A stretch of 64,000 nt of DNA from Ianthella basta (taxonomy: Eukaryota; Porifera; Demospongiae; Verongiida; Ianthellidae), in assembly GCA_964019415.1 (NCBI GenBank), contig OZ025875.1, forward strand, positions 124,001-188,000, in the 5' to 3' direction. Shown piece by piece: positions 1-12,345 of this stretch. The notes under the pieces are model-generated. The model was not told the DNA's origin and ran no database searches. It saw nothing but the letters and a program-made list of their open reading frames with translations. Each line of letters opens with the position of its first letter. The first letter of the stretch is position 1. Position numbers and translations under genes: made by a program.

Positions 1-2842
1 AATATGAGGCAAGAAATAGCAAGATGAGGCAAGATGAGGCAAGATACTGCAAGATGAGGCAAGATATAGGAAGAAGAAGCAAGATGAGGCTAGATATTGG
101 AAGATGAGGCAAGAAATAGCAAGATGAGGCAAGATGAGGCAAGATGAGGCAATATGAGGCAAGAAATAGCAAGATGAGGCAAGATGAGGCAAGAAATAGC
201 AATATGAGGCAAGATGAGGGAAGAAATAGCAAGATGAGGCAAGATGAGGCAAGATATTGCAAGATGAGGCAAGAAATAGCAAGATGAGGCTAGATATATC
301 AAGAAGCAAGATGAGGCAAGATATTGAAAGATGAGGTAAGAAATAGCAAGATGAGGCAAGATGAGGCAAGATATAGCAAGATTAAGCAAGATGATGCTAG
401 ATGTGGCAAGAAATAGCAAGATGAGACAAGATGAGGCAAGATATTGCAAGAAGAGGCAAGATATAGCAAGAAGAAGCAAGATGAGGCTAGATATTGCAAG
501 ATTAAGCAAGATGAGGCAAGATGAGGCAAGATATAGCAAGATTAAGCAAGATGAGGCAAGATGGGGCAAGAAATAGCAAGATAAGGCAAGATGAGGCAAG
601 ATATTGCAAGATGTGGCAAGATATAGCAAGAAGAAGCAAGATGAGGCTAGATATTGCAAGAAGAGGCAAGAAATAGCAAGATGAGGCAAGATGAGGCAAG
701 ATATTGCAAGATGAGGCAACATGAGGCAAAAAATAGCAAGATGAGGCAAGAAATAGCAAAATGAGGCAAGATGAGGGAAGAAATAGCAAGATGAGGCAAG
801 ATGAGGCAAGATATTGCAAGATGAGGCAAGAAATAGCAAGATGAGGCAAGATATAGCAAGAAGAAGAAGATGAGGCAAGATATTGCAAGATGAGGCAAGA
901 AATAGCAAGATCAGGCAAGATGAGGCAAGATATTGCAAGATGAGGCAAGATATAGCAAGAAGAAGCAAGATGAGGCAAGATATAGCAAGATTAAGCAAGA
1001 TGAGGCAAGATGAGGCAAGAAATAGCAAGATTAGGCAAGATATTGCAAGATGAGGCAAGATATTGCAAGATGAGGCAAGATATAGCAAGAAGAAGCAAAA
1101 TGAGGCAAGACATAGCAAGAAGAAGCAAGATGAGGCAGGAAATAGCAAGATTTGGCAAGGTGAGGCAAGATATTGCAAGATGAAGCAAGAAATAGCAAAA
1201 TATTGCTAGATGAGGCAAGATATAGCAAGATGAGGCTAGATATTGCAAGATGAGGCAAGAAATAGCAAGATGAGGTAAGATGAGGCAAGATATTGCAAGA
1301 TGAAGCAAGATATAGCAAGAAGAAGCAAGATGAGGCAAGATGAGGCAAGATATTGCAAGATAAGGCAAAATATAGCAAGAAGAAAGATGAGGCAAGAAAT
1401 AGCAAGATGAGGCAAGAGGAGGCAAGATATTGCATAATGAGGCAAAATATAGCAAGAAGAAGCCAGATGAGGCAAGAAATAGCAAGATGAGGCAAGATGA
1501 GGCAAGAAATAGCAAGATGGGGCAAGATGAGGCAAGATATTGCAAGATGAGGCAAGAAACAGCAAGATGAGGCAATATGAGTTAAGATATTGCAAGATGA
1601 GGCAAGAAATAGCAAGATATTGCAAGATGAGGCAAGATATAGCAAGATGAAGCAAGATATTGCAAGATGAGGCAAGAAATAGCAAGATGAGGCAAGATGA
1701 GGCAAGATATTGCAAGATGAGGCAAGATATAACAAGAAGAAGCAAGATGAGGCAAGATGAGGCAAGATATTGCAAGACAAAGAAAGATGAGGCGAGATAT
1801 AGCAAGATGAAGCAAGATGAGGCAAGATGAGGCAAGATATAGCAAGATTAAGCAAGATGAGGCAAGATGAGGCAAGAAATAGCAAGATGACGCAAGATAT
1901 TGCAAGATGAGGCAAGATATAGGAAGAAGAAGCAAGATGAGGCTAGATGAGGCAAAATGAGGCAATATGAGGCTAGAAATAGCAAGATGAGGCAAGATGA
2001 GGTAAGAAATAGCAATATGAGGCAAGATGAGGGACGAAATAGCAAGATGAGGCAAGATGAGGCAAGATATTGCAAGATGAGGCAAGAAATAGCAAGATGA
2101 GGCTAGATCTATCAAGAAGAAGCAAGATGAGGCAAGATATTGGAAGATGAGGTAAGAAATAGCAAGATGAGGCAAGATGAGGCAAGATATAGCAAGATTA
2201 AGCAAGATGTGGCTAGATGAGGCAACAAATAGCAAGATGAGGCAAGATGAGGCAAGATATTGCAAGAAGAGGCAAGATATAGCAAGAACAAGCAAGATGA
2301 GGCAAGATATAGCAAGATTAAGCAAGATGAGGCAAGATGAGGCAAGAAATAGCAAGATGAGGCAAGATGAGGCAAGATATTGCAAGATGAGGCGAGATAT
2401 AGCAAGAAGAATCAAGATGAGGCTAGATATTGCAAGATGAGGCAAGAAATAGCAAGATGAGGCAAGATGAGGCAAGATATTGCAAGATGAGGCAATATGA
2501 GGCAAGAAATAGCAAGATAAGGCAAGAAATAGCACAATGAGGCAAGATGAGGGAAGAAATAGCAAGTTGAGGCAAGATGAGGCAAGATATTGCAAGATGA
2601 GGCAAGAAATAGCAAGATATAGCAAGAAGAAGCAAGATCAGGCAAGATATTGCAAGATGAGGCAAGAAATAGCAAGAAGAAAGATGAGGCAAGATATAGC
2701 AAGAAGAAGCAAGATGAGGCAAGAAATAGCAAGATGAGGCAATATGAGGCAAGATATTGCAAGATGAGACAAGATATAGCAAGAAGAAGCAAGATGAGGC
2801 AAGAAATAGCAAGATGAGGCAAGATGAGGCAAGATATTGCAA
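1..2842. repeat. 10-bp satellite, subfamily A, left block
   Basis: Continuous tandem array of 10-bp units reading gcaagatgag on the + strand. Recurrent variants are gcaagaaata, gcaagatatt, gcaagatata, gcaagaagaa and gcaagattaa. The variants are interspersed rather than grouped. The + strand is strongly purine-rich. The array begins before the window and has no gene. Long reading frames on both strands follow from a 10-bp unit without stops (period 10 codons) and are not coding. Confidence 0.97.
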
Positions 2843-4184
2843 GATAGGATAGGATAGGATAGGAAATCTTTATTAGTCTGGGGAACCAATAGCCAGAGGC
2901 TACTACGAAGGCACCCAGAAAGAACAACACAAATTACAAAGGAGTAAGACAGAAGAAGAAAAGAGAATAATGATTAAATGAATTTTAATGAATGAAGATA
3001 ATAGAGATGTCAGCAGAGTACACATGCAGTGTCAGTGGTTCATGTAAATATGTGAATAGTTAATTTGTGGTGTTAATAAATATATAGTCTTTGGTGTTAC
3101 AAATATGTGCTGGCAGCGTCCGCCAAAGTGATGCACCGGCAAAGCTGTAGGCTTTCTGACCAAACGAAGTCTTGACCGGAGGGAGATTAAGATAATAACA
3201 ATATATATATAGAATGATTATTAGAGTGACCGCAGCATGAGAATCAGAGGCTGCTCAGCCAAGGTTGGCTTACTGGTCACTGAAAATTTTTTTTTTACAA
3301 AAATTAGCTTGCAGGTGAAAGTGGATAGGCGAGTATACATAGTGACTATACACTAATTGATGCATAAAAGTGATTGCCTTAAATGGTACATTTGAAGAAT
3401 AAGGGATATGGTTGTACTATCAGTATTCGTTAAGAGGAACTTACATTTGTCATAAGAAGAAAGATTTGTAAATGAGTTTGATAGAGTTAGGCAATGAGAA
3501 AATAATTTTTGTCTAACAGAGCTAAGAGTGTGGCAGATGATTAAAAAGTGATGCTGATCCTCCACCTCCCCACAATTACACAGTCTACACACCCTATCAC
3601 TACAGGGTGTCCCAGTGTACCTCCCCACCTCCACTGCCAGGGGCAGGCATCCCGCTCGGAGGCCCGCCATAACTCTCCTACCCCCCAGTGATCTCATAGT
3701 GAATAGATAGTTCTCTGTACCTGGACCATGTTTAATTTGCCTATATAACGCTAGTCTACCACCTGAATCAGAGCCTACTGGAATTTCGCTAACCTCTGAC
3801 TTCCATTTATCTATTGAGCATCTGATTAGATATTCCCTATAATATTGTAGACTTTGATTGATGCATAATGTTGGTGCTGAATATTCATTGGAGTGGTCGT
3901 TTTTAAAAATGTCATGGATATGGGCAATCCAATTCTTATACCCTTTATCAGATGCTAGATTACTTGCTTCAATAAATATCTGCTTATTTAATCTACCTTC
4001 AGCCATTTTGCTTAATCTGAACCAGAATCCTATGCATGAGATCTTAGTGATTGTCGTAATGGGGAGCCAGCCTAAATCACCTAGAAGAGCTACAATCGGG
4101 GCATTTCTGCCTACACCTAGGAAGCTTCTCATTAAATTATTCTGTATCAATAACAATAATAATAATAATAATAATAATAATAGC

Positions 4185-4215
<31 letters not shown>
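2843..4215 (-). mobile_element. 5'-truncated non-LTR retrotransposon (LINE) inserted in the satellite
   Basis: A unique segment interrupts the 10-bp satellite, which resumes on the far side. On the - strand a reading frame ends at 3353. From about 4140 it encodes the C-terminal part of a LINE ORF2, including a zinc-finger-like CRLC...HHFLIIC pattern (Cx2C, then H and C) typical of the region after the reverse transcriptase. No reverse transcriptase or endonuclease is present, so the copy is 5'-truncated. The 3' end has an AATAAA signal (complement at 2869-2874) and a tail of TATCC pentamers (2844-2863). An (AAT)n run lies at the 5' edge (4151-4214). Clade is not resolved. Confidence 0.82.
4151..4214. 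repeat. (AAT)n microsatellite at the LINE 5' edge
   Basis: About 21 AAT units with one interruption (agc). They sit exactly between the truncated LINE end and the returning satellite. The run may mark the insertion point or have arisen during integration. Confidence 0.9.
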
Positions 4216-5840
4216 GGAAGATGAGGCAAGAAATAGCAAGATATAGCAAGATGAGGCAAGATATAGCAAGATGAGGCAAGATACTGCAAGATGAGGCAAG
4301 ATATAGCAAGAGGAAGCAAGATGAGGCAAGATGAGGCAAGATATTGCAAGATGAGCCAAGATATAGCAAGCAGCAAGATGAGGCAAGAAATAGCTAGATG
4401 AGGCAAGATGAGGCAAGATATTGCAAGATAAGGCAAGATATAGCAAGACGAAGCAAGATGAGGCAAGATGAGGCAAGAAATAGCAAGATGAGGCAAGATG
4501 AGCCAAGATATTGCAAGATGAGGCAAGAAATAGCAAGATGAGGTAAAATGAGTCAAGATATTGCAAGATGAGGCAAGAAATAGTAAGATATTGCAAGATT
4601 AAGCAAGATGAGGCAAGATATTGCAAGATGAGGCAAGAAATAGCAAGATGAGGCAAAATGAGGCAAGATATTGCATGAAGAGGCAAGATATAGCAAGATG
4701 AGGCAAAATGAGTCAAGATATTGCAAGATGAGGCAAGAAATAGTAAGATGAGACAAGATGAGGCAAGATATGGCAAGATTAAGCAAGATGAGGCAAGATG
4801 AGGCAAGATATAGCAAGATAAAGCAAGATGAGGCAATATGAACCAAGATGAGGCAAGATTAGGTAAGATGGGGAAAGATGAAGCAAGATGAGGCAAGATG
4901 AGACAAGATGAGGTAAGATGAGGAAAGATGAGACAAGATGAGACAAGGCGAAGCAAGATGAGGCAAGATGAGGTAAGATGAGGCAAGATGAAGCAAGATG
5001 CGGCAAGATATAGTAAGATGAATCAAGATGAGGCAAGATGAAGCAAAATGAAGCAAGATGAAGCAAGATGAAGCTAGATGCGGCAAGATGAAGCAAGATG
5101 AGAAAAGATGGGACAAGATGAGGCAAGATGAGACAAGATGAGGCAAGATGAAGCAAGATGAAGCAAGATGAGGCAAGATGCAGCAAGATGCGGCAAGATG
5201 AAGTAAGATGAAGCAAGATGAGGTAAGATGAAACAAGACAAGGCAACATGAAGGAAGATGCGGCGAGATGAGGCAAGACGAGGCAAGATGAAGCAAGATG
5301 AACTAAGATGAGGTAAGATGAGGCTAGATGCAGCAAGATGAAGTAATATGAGGCATGATGAGGCTAGATGAGGCAAGACGGGGTAAGATGAAGCAAGATG
5401 AGGAAAGATGAATTGAGATGAGGGAAGATGCGGCAGGATGAAGCAAGATGAGGAAAGATAAAGCAAGATGAAGCAAGATGAAGCAAGATGAAGCAAGATG
5501 AGGCATGATGAGGCTAGATGAGGTGAGATAAGGCAAGATGAAGCAAGATGAGGCAAGATAAGACAAGATGAGGCAAGATGAGGAAAGATGAGGCAAGATC
5601 ACACAAGATGAGGCAAGATGAGGCAAGATGAGGTAAGATGAGGAAAGATGAGACAAGTTGAGACAAGATGAAGAAAGATGAGGCAAGATGAGGGAAGACG
5701 AGGCAAGATGAGGCAAGACGAGGCAAGATGAGGTAAGATGAGGAAAGATGAGACAAGATGAGACAAGATGAAGAAAGATGACGCAAGATGAGGGAAGATG
5801 AGGCAAGATGAGGCAAGGCAAGGCAAGATTAAGCAAGATG
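4216..5840. repeat. 10-bp satellite, block 2 (subfamily A to B switch)
   Basis: The array continues after the LINE. Up to about 4850 it has the same AT-rich variants as the first block (aaata, atatt, atata). From there to 5840 those are nearly absent, replaced by units ending gaag, gagg, gagac, gcgg and gaggt. The change is abrupt, which suggests two amplification histories joined near 4850. Confidence 0.93.
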
Positions 5841-7180
5841 AACTGGGCCCCCAACAAGATGCACTGGACCCCTACAGGATGCACTGGACCCCCTACAGGA
5901 TGCACTGAACCAACTACAAGATGCACTGGACCCTCTACAGGATGCACTGGACCCCCTTCAAGATGCACTGGACCCCCTACAAGATGCACTGGACCCCTGC
6001 AAGATACACTGGACCCCTTGCAAGATGCCCTGGATCCCCTACAAGATGCACTGGCCCCACTACAGGATGCACTGGACCCCCTACAAGATGCACTGGACCC
6101 CCTACAAGATGCACTGGACCCCCTACAAGATGCACTGGACCCCCTACAGAATGCACAGGACTGCCTACTAGATGCACTGGACCACCTACTAGATGCACTG
6201 GACACCCTACAAAATACACTGGACCCCCTACAAGATGCACTGGACCCTCTACAGGATGCACTGGACCCCCTACAAGATGCACTGGACCCCCTACAAGATG
6301 CACTGGACCCCCTACAAGATACACTGGACCCCCTACAGAATGCATAGGATTGCCTACTAGATGCACTGGACTACCTACTAGATGCACTGGACAACCTACA
6401 AGATCCACTAGACCCCCTACAAGATGCACTGGACCCCCTACAGGATGCACTGGACCCCCTACAAGATGCACTGGGCCCCCTACAAGATGCACTGGCCCCA
6501 CTACAGGATGCACTGGACCCCCTACAAGATGCACTGGACCCCCTACAAGATGCACTGGACCCCCTACAAGATGCATTGGACCCCCTACAAGATGTACTGG
6601 AGCCCTTATGAGGTGCACTGGACCCCTTACTAGATGCACTGGACCCCCTACAGAATGCACTTGACCCCCTACAAGATACACTAGACCCCTACAAGATGCA
6701 CTGGACCCCCTACAGGATGCACTGCACCCCCTACAGAATGCACTGGACCCCCTGCAAGATGCACAAGACCCTTACAGTTTACACTTTACCCCATACAAGA
6801 TGCACTGGACCCCCTACAAGAATCACTGGACCCCCTACAGGATGCACTGGACCCCCTACAACTTGCACTGGACCCCCTACAAGATGCACTGGACCCCCTA
6901 CAAGATGCCCTGGACCCCATACAAGATACAGTGGACCACCTACAAGATTCACTGGACCCCTTGCAAGATACACTGGACCCCGTGCAAGATGCACTGGACC
7001 CCCTACAGGATGAACTGGACCCATTACATAATGCACTGGACCCCCAACAAGATGCATTGGACCCCCTACAAGATACACTTGACCCCCTACAAAATACACT
7101 GGACCCCCTACAGAATGCACTGGACCCCCTACAGAATGCACTGGACCCCCTACAAGATGCACTGGACCCCCTACAAGATG
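5841..7180. repeat. 21-bp satellite, block 1
   Basis: Tandem 21-bp units with core ctggaccccctacaagatg. They begin after a junction reading aactgggcccccaacaag and end at a junction reading tacaagatgcggcaagatg. Because 21 is a multiple of three, frames stay open and read as heptapeptides (MHWTPYK on +), which is not evidence of coding. Contains a diagnostic segment cttacagtttacactttacc near 6770 that recurs in the next block. Confidence 0.95.
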
Positions 7181-8170
7181 CGGCAAGATGAAGCAAGATG
7201 AGGCATGATGAGGCAAGATGAGGCTAGACTGGGTAAGATGAAGCAAGATGAGGAAAGACGAAGTAAGATGAGGGAAGATGCGGCAAGATGAAGCAAGATG
7301 GGGGAAGATAAAGCAAGATGAAGCAAGATGAAGCAAGATGAGGCTAGATGAGACAAGATGAGGTAAGATGAAGCAAGATGAGGAAAGATAAAGCAAGATG
7401 AAGCAAGATGAAGCAAGATGAGGCAAGATGAGGCTAGATGAGGTGAGATAAGGCAAGATGAAGCAAGACGAGGCAAGATGAGACAAGATGAGGCAAGATG
7501 AGGAAAGATGAGGCAAGATCACACAAGATGAGGCAAGATGAGGCAAGATGAGGTAAGATGATGAAAGATGAGACAAGATGAGACAAGATGAAGAAAGATG
7601 AGGCAAGATGAGGGAAGACGAGGCAAGATGAGGCAAGACGAGGCAAGATGAGGCAAGACGAGGCAAGATGAGGTAAGATGTGGAAAGATGAGACAAGATG
7701 AGACAAGATTATGAAAGATGGCGCAAGATGAGGGAAGATGAGACAAGATGAGGTAAGATGAAGCAAGATGAGGAAAGATAAAGCAAGATGAAGCAAGATG
7801 AAGCAAGATGAGGCAAGATGAGGCTAGATGAGGTGAGATAAGGCAAGATGAAGCAAGACGAGGCAAGATGAGACAAGATGAGGCAAGATGAGGAAAGATG
7901 AGGCAAGATCACACAAGATGAGGCAAGATGAGGCAAGATGAGGTAAGATGATGAAAGATGAGACAAGATGAGACAAGATGAAGAAAGATGAGGCAAGATG
8001 AGGGAAGACGAGGCAAGATGAGGCAAGACGAGGCAAGATGAGGCAAGACGAGGCAAGATGAGGTAAGATGTGGAAAGATGAGACAAGATGAGACAAGATT
8101 ATGAAAGATGGCGCAAGATGAGGGAAGATGAGACAAGATCAGGCAAGACAAGGCAAGATTAAGCAAGATG
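7181..8170. repeat. 10-bp satellite, block 3 (subfamily B) with an internal 390-bp duplication
   Basis: 10-bp units of the gaag/gagg type. A 390-bp segment is repeated in tandem: the marker aggctagatgaggtgagata occurs at 7431 and 7821, followed by matching order of variant units. Unequal exchange or replication slippage over hundreds of bases is the likely cause. Confidence 0.92.
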
Positions 8171-9738
8171 AACTGGGCCCCCAACAAGATGCACTGGACC
8201 CCTACAAGATGCACTGGACCCCCTACAGGATGCACTGAACCAACTACAGAATGCACTGGACCCCTTACAAGATGCACTGGAGCCCCTACAAGATGCACTG
8301 GACCCCCTACAAGATGCACTGACCCCCTGCAAGATACACTGGACCCCTTGCAAGATGCTCTGAACCCCACTGCAGGATGTACTGGACCCCCTACAGAGTG
8401 CACTGGACCCCTACAAGATGTACTGGACCCCCTATGAGATGCACTGGACCCCTTACTAGATGCACTGGACCCCCTACAGAATGCACTTGACCCCCTACAA
8501 GATACACTGGACCACCTACTAGATGCACTGGACACCCTACAAGATACACTGGACCCCCTACAGGATGCACTGCACCCCCTACAGAATGCACTGGACCCCC
8601 TGCAAGATGCACGGGACCCTTACAGTTTACACTTTACCCCATACAAGATGCACTGGACCCCCTACAAGAATCACTGGACCCCCTACAGGATGCACTGGAC
8701 CCCTTACAAATTGAACTGGACCACTTACAACTTCCACTGGACCACCTACAAGATGCACTGGACCCCCTACAAGATGCCCTGGACCCCATACAAGATACAG
8801 TGGACCACCTACAAGATTCACTGGACCCCTTGCAAGATACACTGGACCCCGTGCAAGATGCACTGGACCCCCTACAGGATGCACTGGACCCATTACAGAA
8901 TGCACTGGACCCCCAACAATATGCATTGGACCCCCTACAAGATACACTTGACCCCCTACAAAATACACTGGACCCCCTACAGAATGCACTGGACCCCCTA
9001 CAGAATGCACTGGACCCCCTACAAGATGCACTGGACCCCTACAAGATGCACTGGACCCCTGCAAGATACACTGGACCCCTTGCAAGATGCCCTGGACCCC
9101 ACTGCAGGATGCACTGGACCCCCTACAGAATGCACAGGACTGCCTACTAAATGCACTGGACCCCCTACTAGATGCATTGGACCCCCTACAAGATACACTG
9201 GACCCCCTACAGGATGCACTGCACCCCCTACAGAATGCACTGGACCCCCTGCAAGATGCACGGGACCCTTACAGTTTACACTTTACCCCATACAAGATGC
9301 ACTGGACCCCCTACAAGAATCACTGGACCCCTGCAAGATGCACAGGACCCTTACAGTTTACACTTTACCCCATACAAGATGCACTGGACCCCCTACAAGA
9401 ATCACTGGACCCCCTACAAATTGCACTGGACCCCCTACAACTTGCACTGGACCCCCTACAAGATGCACTGGACCCCATACAAGATACAGTGGACCACCTA
9501 CAAGATTCACTGGACCCCTTGCAAGATACACTGGACCCCGTGCAAGATGCACTGGACCCCCTACAGGGTGCACTGGACCCATTACAGAATGCACTGGACC
9601 CCCAACAAGATACACTTGACCCCCTACAAAATACACTGGACCCCCTACAGAATACACTGGACCCCCTACAGAATGCACTGGACCTCCTACAAGATGCACT
9701 GGGCCCCCTACAAGATGCACTAGACCCCCTACAAGATG
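8171..9738. repeat. 21-bp satellite, block 2
   Basis: Starts with the same junction as block 1 and ends with the same return junction (tacaagatgcggcaagatg at 9723-9741). The segment cttacagtttacactttacc occurs three times (near 8618, 9268 and 9350), showing further local duplication. It is a second copy of a composite higher-order unit. Confidence 0.95.
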
Positions 9739-12345
9739 CGGCAAGATGAAGCAAGATGAGGCATGATGAGGCAAGATGAGGCAAGACTGGGTAAGATAAA
9801 GCAAGATGAGGAAAGATGAAGCAAGATGAGGGAAGATGCGGCAAGATGAAGCAAGATGGGGAAAGATAAAGCAAGATGAAGCAAGATGAAGCAAGATGAG
9901 GCAAGATGAGACAAGATGAGGTAAGATGAGGTAAGATGGGGAAGTATGAAGCAAGATGAAGCAAGATGACGATATATGAGGTAAGATGAGGGAAGATAAG
10001 GCAAGATGAAGCAGGATGAGGAAAGATGAGGCAAGATGAGGCAAGATGAGGTAAGATGAAGCAGGATGAGGAAAGATGAAGCAAGATGAGGAAAGATGAG
10101 GCAAGATAAGACAAGATAAGACAAGATGAAGCAAGATGAGGCAAGATGAAACAAGATGCGGCAAGATGAGGCAAGATGAAGCCAGATGAGGCAAGATGAT
10201 GGAAATTGAGGCAAGATGAAACAAGATAAGGTAAGATGAAGCGAGATGAGAGAAGATGAAGCAAGATGCAGCAAGATCAGGCAAGATGAGGCAAGATGAA
10301 GTAAGATGAAGCAAGATGCGGCAAGATGAGGCAAGATGAAGCCAGATGAGGCAAGATGATGGAAATTGAGGCAAGATGAAACAAGATAAGGTAAGATGAA
10401 GCGAGATGAGAGAAGATGAAGCAAGATGCAGCAAGATCAGGCAAGATGAGGCAAGATGAAGTAAAATGAAGCAAGATGCGGCAAGAGGAAGCAAGATGAG
10501 GAAAGATGAGGAAGATGAGACAAGATGAGGCAAGATGAAGCAAGATGAGAAAAGATGAGACAAGATGAGACAAGATGAGGCAAGATGAAGAAAGATGCGG
10601 TCCAATGAAGCAAATGCAGCAAGATGAAGCAAGATGAGGCAAGATTAAGCAAGATGAGGGAAGATGAGGCAAGATGAGACAAGATAAAGCAAGATGACGA
10701 AAGATAAAGCAAGATGAAGCAAGATGAGGCTATATGAAGCAAGATGAGGCAAGATTAGGTAAGATGGGGAAGGATGAAGCAAGATGAGGCAAGATGAGAC
10801 AAGATGAGGTAAGATGAGGAAAGATGAGACAAGATGAGACAAGATGAAGCAAGATGAAGCAAGATGAGGCAAGATGAGGCAAGATGAAGCAAGATGCGGC
10901 AAGATAAAGTAAGATGAAGCAAGATGAAGCAAGATGAAGCAAGATGAAGCAAGATGGGGCAAGATGAAGCAAGATGAGGAAAGATGGGAAAGGATGAGGC
11001 AAGATGAGACAAGATGAGGCAAGATGAAGCAAGATGAAGCAAGATGAAGCAAGATGAGGAAAGATGGGACAGGATGAGGCAAGATGATACAAGATGAGGC
11101 AAGATGAAGCAAGATAAAGCAAGATGAAGAAAGATGGGACAGGATGAGGCAAGATGATACAAGATGAGGCAAGATGAAGCAAGATAAAGCAAGATGAAGC
11201 AAGATGAGGAAAGATGGGCCAAAATAGGCAAGATGAGACAAGATGCAGCAAGATGCGGCAAGATGAAGTAAGACAAAGCAAGATGAGGCAAGATGCAGCA
11301 AGATGCGGCAAGATGAAGTAAGACAAAGCAAGATGAGGTAAGATGAAACAAGACAAGGCAACATGAAGGAATATGCGGCAAGATGAGGCAAGACGAGGCA
11401 AGATGAAGCAAGATGAACTCAGATGAGGTAAGATGAGGCAAGATGAGGCAAGATGGAGCAAGACGGGGTACGATGAAGCAAGATGAGGAAAGATGAATTG
11501 AGATGAGGGAAGATGCGGCAGGATGAAGCAAGATGAGGAAAGATAAAGCAAGATGAAGCAAGATGAAGCAAGATGAAGCAGGATGAGGTAAGATGAGGCT
11601 AGATGAGATGAGATAAGGCAAGATGAAGCAAGACGAGGCAAGATGAGACAAGATGAGGCAAGATGAGGAAAGATGAGGAAAGATGAGGTAAGATGAGGAA
11701 AGATGAGGAAAGATGAGGCAAGATGAAGCAAGATGAGACAAGATGAGATAAGATGAGGAAAGATGAGACAAGATGAGACAAGAGGAAGATAGATGAGGCA
11801 AGATTAGGGAAGATGCGGCAAGATGAGGCAAGACGAGGCAAGATGAAGCAAGATGAACTCAGATGAGATAAGATGAGGAAAGATGAGGAAAGATGGAGCA
11901 AGACGGGGTAAGATGAAGCAAGATGGGGAAAGATGAAGCAAGATGAGGGAAGATGCAGCAGGATGAAGCAAGATGAGGAAAAATAAAGCAAGATGAAGCA
12001 AGATGAAACATGATGAGGTAAGATGAGGCTAGATGAGATGAGATTAGGCAAGATGAAGCAAGACGAGGCAAGATGAGACAAGATGAGGCAAGATGAGGAA
12101 AGATGAGGCAAGATGAGGAAAGATGAGGAAAGATGAGGAAAGATGAGGCAAGATGAAGCAAGATGAGGCAAGATGAGACAAGATGAGGTAAGATGAGGAA
12201 AGATGAGACAAGATGAGACAAGATGACGATAGATGAGGTAAGATGAGGGAAGATAAGGCAAGATGAGGCAAGACGAGGCAAGATGAGGTAAGATGAGGAA
12301 AGATGAGGCAAGAAGAGGCAAGATGAGGGAAGACAAGGCAAGATG
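9739..12345. repeat. 10-bp satellite, block 4 (subfamily B) with an internal 160-bp duplication
   Basis: 10-bp units, mostly gcaagatgaa, gcaagatgag and gaaagatgag. A 160-bp segment is duplicated in tandem, marked by gccagatgaggcaagatgat followed by ggaaattgagg at about 10180 and 10340. It ends at the same aactgggcccccaacaag junction that opens the 21-bp blocks. Confidence 0.93.
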
